DNA of 11,841 bases. Origin: Truepera sp. Lineage in GTDB: Bacteria > Deinococcota > Deinococci > Deinococcales > Trueperaceae. The position numbers and the translations under genes are program-made. This document shows, piece after piece, positions 8,031 through 11,841 of this stretch; the first letter of the stretch is position 1, and each line of letters begins with the position of its first letter. The stretch is taken from contig JAGXSO010000041.1 of the NCBI GenBank assembly GCA_018333775.1, forward strand, positions 1-11,841, in the 5' to 3' direction. The notes beneath the pieces are model-generated. The model was not told where the DNA came from, did no database searches, and was given only the letters and a program-made list of their open reading frames with translations.

Positions 8031-9710
8031 ATGACCTGGCTGCTGCTAGCACTCGTTGGCTCATACCTGTTGGGCGCCCTGCCGCTGGGCAGCCTGCTGA
8101 TTAAGCGGGTGGCCGGCTTTAGCCCGCGCGAGATGAGCGCCCATAACCTTGGGGTCGAAAACCTAATGCACTTTGTAGGCCGGCCGCTGGCACTGGCCTC
8201 GTTCGGCCTCGACCTACTCAAGGGGTTTGTGGCGCTGGCGCTGTTTGCGGGCAGCCCCTGGGCGGCTCTCGGGGTCTACCTGGGGCACCTCTACCCCTTG
8301 CCGCTTAAGGAGCTGCCGCGGGGCCGTGGCAACGGTGTGTTGCTGGGCGTGCTGGCCGGGCTGTGGGCCTTTGGCGGGCTTTCCTGGCTGGCAGCGGCTG
8401 TGCCGGTGGTGGTGTATGCCGCTGTGCTGGCTCTCAGTCGCTATGTGGTGCTGGCGACCCTGGGCGGGTTGGTCACTTTGCTGCTAGCTACCGTGCTGAC
8501 CGGGCCGATGGCGCTGACAGCGGCGGCGCTAGCTATCCTGCTGCTGGCGCTGTGGCGGCATAAGGCCAGCCTGATGCGCCTGCTGGATCGGACCGAGCCC
8601 AAGCTGGGCGAGCAGTTGCCGGTGCGCGCGCGCGACCCCGGAGTCGTCACGGCAGCGTTCATGGTTCACCCCTTAAGCCTGGACGACCTGTGGCAGCCTA
8701 TCAGCCAGCGCTGGCTAAAACCGCTCTACCAGCGCGGACTGCTGTCCGAGGCGACCATTCGCAAGCTCACTCCGCTCTTCAGGCCGCTCAAGCAAGGGGA
8801 GATCAAGGGGGTGCGGCTCGCCGATGGGCGTGAACTCCGCCTGATGTTGCTTACCGGGCCGCTGTTGCCGGACCAGATTCGCAACCAGCCGGAGTTGGCT
8901 ACCAGGATGGCGATCCAGGGAGCCAGGCTGGCCCATGAGCTAGGGGCCGAGGCGTTCGGCTTGGGAGCGTTCTGGTCCACTGTTGGCAACAAAGGGCTGG
9001 ACGTTCAGGAGGCCGTGCCGGAGATCCACATCACCAATGGCGGAGCGTATACCGCCGCGACCGTCAAGGCGGCGGTGCCGGGGCTACTGGCCAGCTTCGC
9101 GGCGGAAGGGGGGTTGCTTAAGCGGGCCTGCGCGGCGGTGGTAGGGGCTAATGGGGTGGTGGCCTTTGGGGTAGCGCGGATGATCGCCGGCGAGGTGGCC
9201 GAGCTAATCCTGATCGGGCGTGACCTGGAGCGGCTGGAGCGCAGCGCCCAGAGCTTGCGCCGCAAGTTTCCGCAGACCGCCATTACCACCAGTACCGAGG
9301 TGGCGGCGTGCGCAGCGGCGGATCTGGTCTTTACCGCTACCTCCGACCCCGACCCGGTCCTCTACGCCGAGCACATCAAGCCGGGAGCCTGGGTCTTCGA
9401 CCTGGGCCGTCCGGCTGATGTGGATGACTCGGTGCGCCGCGTCCCCGGTGTCCACATCGTCCCTGGTGGGGTGGTTCGCCCGCCCGGCGCTATGCAGAGC
9501 TTGATTGACCTGCATTTTGGCGACGGCCTGGTGCCGGCCTGCCTGGCCGAGACCATGATCATGACGGCTACTCGCGCTTTCGACCGCAAGTCGCTGGGGC
9601 CGCAGACCAAGACCGCGGATATCGACTTCTATCTGGAGGCGGGGGCGCGCCTGGGCTTTGAGATCGTCACTCGCGACGAACAGGTTGCGCCGCTCGAGCC
9701 GGCCCGGTAA
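8031..9710 (+). CDS. Fusion of a PlsY-like membrane domain with a long-chain acyl-ACP reductase-like domain
   Basis: A 559-aa two-domain protein. Residues 1-180 are strongly hydrophobic with several membrane segments and follow the order of PlsY, the acyl-phosphate:glycerol-3-phosphate acyltransferase: a SAHNLGVEN loop (36-44), D61-LLKG (61-65), GHLYPLPLKELPRGRGNGV (85-103) and RYVVLAT (137-143). Key PlsY residues differ: GSGN reads SAHN, and GGKG reads GRGNG. After a linker, residues about 205-555 resemble cyanobacterial acyl-ACP reductase: AFGLGAFWSTVGNKG (308-322), ITNGGAYTA (334-342), Rossmann motif VGANGVVAFGVAR (371-383), GRDLERLE (396-403), DLGRPADV (457-464), PGGVVRPPG (478-486) and PACLAETMI (502-510), whose Cys504 aligns with the reductase's catalytic Cys. 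Predicted role: reduce acyl-ACP or acyl-CoA to fatty aldehyde at the inner membrane. The start at 8031 avoids a long overlap with dnaB. Its stop overlaps the prmA start (TAATG). The homology is read by eye. Confidence 0.75.
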   Translation: MTWLLLALVGSYLLGALPLGSLLIKRVAGFSPREMSAHNLGVENLMHFVGRPLALASFGLDLLKGFVALALFAGSPWAALGVYLGHLYPLPLKELPRGRGNGVLLGVLAGLWAFGGLSWLAAAVPVVVYAAVLALSRYVVLATLGGLVTLLLATVLTGPMALTAAALAILLLALWRHKASLMRLLDRTEPKLGEQLPVRARDPGVVTAAFMVHPLSLDDLWQPISQRWLKPLYQRGLLSEATIRKLTPLFRPLKQGEIKGVRLADGRELRLMLLTGPLLPDQIRNQPELATRMAIQGARLAHELGAEAFGLGAFWSTVGNKGLDVQEAVPEIHITNGGAYTAATVKAAVPGLLASFAAEGGLLKRACAAVVGANGVVAFGVARMIAGEVAELILIGRDLERLERSAQSLRRKFPQTAITTSTEVAACAAADLVFTATSDPDPVLYAEHIKPGAWVFDLGRPADVDDSVRRVPGVHIVPGGVVRPPGAMQSLIDLHFGDGLVPACLAETMIMTATRAFDRKSLGPQTKTADIDFYLEAGARLGFEIVTRDEQVAPLEPAR

Positions 9711-10480
9711 TGCTCCGCTTCCGCCTAAGTGGCGACTTTGCTACCTGTGACGCCGAGACTGCACTGCTCTGGCAGGCGGGCTGTTCGGCCATCGAGCAGG
9801 AGGGTGCCGAGCTGGTGGCCTACTTCCCTGAGCGGCTTAGCCTGCCCATTACCGGCCGCTGGGAGGAGGTGCCGGAGGAAGACTGGCTGAAGCGCTACTA
9901 TGCCGAACTCAAGCCGGTGGTGCTAAGCCGCCTGATAGTGGCCCCCTCGCACTGCGCGGTTGTGGCGCAGAGCGGCCAACTGGTGATCCGGCTCGATCCC
10001 GGCATGGCCTTTGGCACCGGGCATCACATCACTACCCGGCTGGCCCTGGAGGCGCTGAGCCGGCTTGCTTTGCCCGGCAAGGCGGTAATCGACGTAGGGG
10101 CAGGCTCAGGCATCTTGGCCATCGCTGCCGACCTGCTGGGAGCTGCCTCTGCCTACGGGCTCGATAACGACCCGCTGACCGTGCCGATCGCCCGCGATAA
10201 CGCCCGGCTTAACGGTTCACGGGCAGATTTTTATCTTGGAGCCTTAGACGAGACGACCCCGGCGGCCAGCGTCGACGTGGTGGTAGCTAACCTCTACGCC
10301 GAGCTGCACCAGCAGCTAGCCCCTCACTACCGCCGGGTGCTCCGCTTTGGCGGAGAGCTGATTCTAAGCGGGATTCTGAGCGAGCGGCTGCCCGCAGTAG
10401 TGGCCGCTCTGGAGCCGCTAGCCGATGTTGCGATTACCCGAGAGGACGGTTGGGCGCTGCTTTACGCCCGCCTGCCATGA
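9710..10480 (+). CDS. prmA: Ribosomal protein L11 methyltransferase
   Basis: A 256-aa PrmA, the SAM-dependent enzyme that trimethylates ribosomal protein L11 at several amino groups. The N-terminal substrate-binding domain ends with EEDWLKRYY (57-64). It is followed by LDPGMAFGTGHHITTR (95-110), a PrmA signature, SAM motif I DVGAGSGILAIAA (128-140), LDNDPL (151-156) and the motif IV-like VANLYAEL (192-199). The length equals the family norm. The ATG shares one base with the stop of the upstream fusion gene (TAATG) and there is no Shine-Dalgarno, so translation probably depends on termination-reinitiation. It is followed by rsmE with an ATGA overlap. Confidence 0.95.
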   Translation: MLRFRLSGDFATCDAETALLWQAGCSAIEQEGAELVAYFPERLSLPITGRWEEVPEEDWLKRYYAELKPVVLSRLIVAPSHCAVVAQSGQLVIRLDPGMAFGTGHHITTRLALEALSRLALPGKAVIDVGAGSGILAIAADLLGAASAYGLDNDPLTVPIARDNARLNGSRADFYLGALDETTPAASVDVVVANLYAELHQQLAPHYRRVLRFGGELILSGILSERLPAVVAALEPLADVAITREDGWALLYARLP

Positions 10481-11193
10481 GAGTCCATCGCGTGTTGGTC
10501 TACCCGTTAACGGTCGGCGAAGTCCGGCTGTTGGGGCGCGAGGCGTACCACCTGGTGCAGGTGCTGCGGGTGAAGCCCGGCGACGCGGTGCGGGCCTTTG
10601 ACGGCGGCGGCCTGGAGGCCGAGGGGGTGGTGCAGCAGGTGGCCGGGCCGGTAGTGGTGCTTAAGCTGTGTGAGCCCCGGCCCACCGAGCGCGAGGTGGT
10701 CCCGGTTACGCTGGCGCTAGCGCTCTTAAAAGGCGACAAGCTGGCCGAAGTAGTGCGCCAGGCTACCGAGCTGGGCGCTGTGCGCTTTATCCCCTTCGTG
10801 AGCCGACACTGTGAGGTGCGCGAGCTGTCTGTACAGCGCCTGACCCGCTGGCGGCGGATTGCGCAAGAGGCCGCCAAGCAGTCAGGGCGAAGTGTAGTGC
10901 CCGAGGTAAGTGAACTACTGGGGCTCGAGCAGCTCCCCAAATCCGCCGAGCGGATATTGGTGGCCCACCCTTATGCCGACACAACGCTCGCCGCCCACTT
11001 GCAGCAGGCGCCGTTGGTGCCGCACCAGCCGCTGCTCGTAGTAACCGGCCCCGAAGGAGGCTTAAGGGATACCGAAGTCGCCCATCTGGTAGCGCTGGGG
11101 GCAGTGGCGATCCGCCTCGGACCGCGCATCTTACGGGCTGAGACCGCCCCGCTGGCGCTGCTCTCAGCTCTCTTAGTGCCGGAAGGGCTATAA
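10477..11193 (+). CDS. rsmE: 16S rRNA (uracil-1498-N3)-methyltransferase
   Basis: A 238-aa RsmE, a SPOUT-fold methyltransferase that makes m3U1498 in 16S rRNA of the 30S subunit. The N-terminal PUA-like domain has HLVQVLRVKPGD (25-36). The trefoil-knot domain has LLKGDKLAEVVRQATELG (83-100), QEAAKQSGRSVVPEV (130-144), TGPEGGL (190-196) and the knot motif RLGPRILRAETAPLAL (213-228). An in-frame ATG at 10450 lies inside prmA. The ATG at 10477 gives the family-typical N-terminus and an ATGA overlap with the prmA stop, so it is preferred. The prmA-rsmE pairing is widespread in bacteria. Confidence 0.95.
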   Translation: MRVHRVLVYPLTVGEVRLLGREAYHLVQVLRVKPGDAVRAFDGGGLEAEGVVQQVAGPVVVLKLCEPRPTEREVVPVTLALALLKGDKLAEVVRQATELGAVRFIPFVSRHCEVRELSVQRLTRWRRIAQEAAKQSGRSVVPEVSELLGLEQLPKSAERILVAHPYADTTLAAHLQQAPLVPHQPLLVVTGPEGGLRDTEVAHLVALGAVAIRLGPRILRAETAPLALLSALLVPEGL

Positions 11194-11194
11194 C
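11189..11194 (+). promoter_or_regulatory. Possible internal -10 element before the lipoprotein gene
   Basis: TATAAC overlaps the rsmE stop codon and ends exactly 6 nt before the ATG at 11201, the same spacing seen before ligA and the 8031 gene. Five of six bases match TATAAT, but the last base is C instead of the key T. The nearest purine-rich stretch (GGAAGGG) is 13 nt from the ATG, too far for a good ribosome binding site. Confidence 0.3.
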
Positions 11195-11200
11195 GAGATT

Positions 11201-11599
11201 ATGCCCCTGGCTATCTCGCGGACGCTCGCCGGTTTGGCGCTCTTAGCGCTATCGTCGTGCGCTTTTACCTATCTTCCGCTGATCCCCGAAGCCCGGACTC
11301 TGCCGCCTAGCCTCGACCTGCGTGGCTCGGTGGGGCTGATTCAGGACGGTGATAGTTTGGCGCTCCACCTTACCTTGCGCGAGGTGCCCGCCGCCGACTG
11401 GTTAGCGGTGCAGTGGTACGACCCGAATAACCGCATCGTCGCTTCCGAGTCGATCTGGCTCGATCCTAGCTCAGCCGGCGCAACTAGGGTGCTCTTCTTG
11501 CCGGCTGAGGCTACTTGGCAGCCGGGCCTGTGGCGGGCAGTGGTATCTTTTCAAGGCCAGGTCGTCCGGCAGTTTTCGCTTGCGGTGGAAGCGGGCTAA
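11201..11599 (+). CDS. Small predicted lipoprotein of unknown function
   Basis: 132 aa, not recognised as a named family. A hydrophobic signal segment (about 7-17) ends in a lipobox LSSC with Cys20, so signal peptidase II cleavage and lipid anchoring in the cell envelope are expected. The mature part (about 112 aa) has alternating hydrophobic residues typical of a beta-sandwich: a strand near 42-60 (RGSVGLIQDGDSLALHLTLR), the motif VQWYDPNNRIVASESIWLD (70-88), and a final LWRAVVSFQGQVVRQFSLAV (109-128). This layout looks like a small immunoglobulin-like fold, which is inference only. It sits 7 bp after rsmE and may be read with that operon or from an internal -10. Its stop codon overlaps the stop of the convergent ATPase gene. 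Confidence 0.8.
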   Translation: MPLAISRTLAGLALLALSSCAFTYLPLIPEARTLPPSLDLRGSVGLIQDGDSLALHLTLREVPAADWLAVQWYDPNNRIVASESIWLDPSSAGATRVLFLPAEATWQPGLWRAVVSFQGQVVRQFSLAVEAG

Positions 11600-11841
11600 T
11601 CGTTGCCCGTGACCGGGACCGGTCGGCGGTTAGGAGTGCTGTACCGCGGCTTAGTGCGCCTAGTCATCAAGAGCCGCAGGCCGTTAAACACCACCACCAG
11701 CGTCCCCCCCTCGTGACCCACCACGGCCAGCGGCAGGGGGAGGTTGCCAAATAGCGTGAACAGCACCAGGACAACCATCACCGACACGGCAAAGGTGAGG
11801 TTCTGCCGGACGATCCGGTTGGCCCGCTGAGCCAGCCGCCG
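11596..11841 (-). CDS. P1B-type (P1B-4-like) metal-transporting ATPase, C-terminal fragment
   Basis: The C-terminal 81 residues of a heavy-metal P-type ATPase whose reading frame runs open to the window edge. It begins RRLAQRANRIVRQNL, the segment after the P-domain, then a membrane helix VSVMVVLVLFTLFG and the last membrane helix with AVVGHEGGTLVVVFNGLRLL. The HEGGT signature in this helix is the mark of subgroup P1B-4 (CtpD/CoaT-like, linked to Co, Fe or Zn efflux) rather than the DxG of Zn/Cd ZntA. The matching SPC motif would lie outside the window. A basic, Pro-rich tail of about 23 residues follows the last helix. The frame is open upstream of the GTG at 11787, so this is not a gene start. 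Convergent with the lipoprotein gene, overlapping by 4 bp. Confidence 0.88.
   Translation of the reverse strand, partial: RRLAQRANRIVRQNLTFAVSVMVVLVLFTLFGNLPLPLAVVGHEGGTLVVVFNGLRLLMTRRTKPRYSTPNRRPVPVTGND

Noticed and set aside
10450..10476. Earlier in-frame ATG for rsmE
   Set aside because: It adds nine residues without family similarity and overlaps prmA by 31 nt; the ATGA overlap start at 10477 fits better.

Overview
The window is a GC-rich bacterial chromosome segment made up mostly of housekeeping genes. It probably comes from a member of the Deinococcota (Deinococcus-Thermus). Three things point there. The DnaB helicase resembles the Thermus protein closely, judged from memory. Several genes have a -10 hexamer ending 6-7 nt before the start codon, the leaderless arrangement known to be common in Deinococcus. 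One secreted protein has an 'AFA|Q' type signal peptide. Genus is not resolvable here; a Truepera-like lineage is only a guess.

Layout. Positions 1-258 (minus) are the 5' part of the RNase P RNA gene, cut by the window edge, with an extended -10 promoter. Positions 360-1472 (minus) encode a secreted BMP/PnrA-type substrate-binding protein, followed by a strong 11-bp hairpin. Positions 1659-3656 (plus) encode NAD-dependent DNA ligase LigA. Positions 3818-6306 (plus) are a two-gene 2-oxoacid:ferredoxin oxidoreductase operon; its second gene is a fusion of the beta (TPP) subunit with a gamma-type domain. tRNA-Cys(GCA) and tRNA-Val(GAC) follow from a textbook TTGACA-N17-TATGCT promoter. dnaB (6678-8012, minus) is divergent, by only 18 bp, from a tightly packed plus-strand cluster. 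That cluster holds a membrane PlsY-like/acyl-ACP-reductase-like fusion (8031-9710), prmA (9710-10480), rsmE (10477-11193) and a small lipoprotein (11201-11599). The last gene (11596-11841, minus, partial) is the C-terminus of a P1B-4-type metal-transporting ATPase.

The most interesting gene is 8031-9710. Its N-terminal half looks like a glycerol-3-phosphate acyltransferase (PlsY) fold whose signature residues have changed. Its C-terminal half resembles the cyanobacterial long-chain acyl-ACP reductase, including the Rossmann glycine motif and the Cys of the catalytic region. Such an enzyme could make fatty aldehyde at the membrane. In Deinococcota a plausible, untested use is the alkylamine part of their phosphoglycolipids. 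The 18-bp gap between this gene and dnaB holds two overlapping opposite-strand -10 hexamers (7 bp, TACAATA), each placed to give a leaderless mRNA.

How the genes work together: ligA, dnaB, rnpB, the tRNAs, prmA and rsmE serve replication, RNA processing and ribosome modification. korA/korB serve ferredoxin-linked central carbon metabolism. The fusion gene shares a transcription unit with two ribosome-methylation genes without an obvious functional link. No mobile elements, CRISPR arrays or phage genes were seen.
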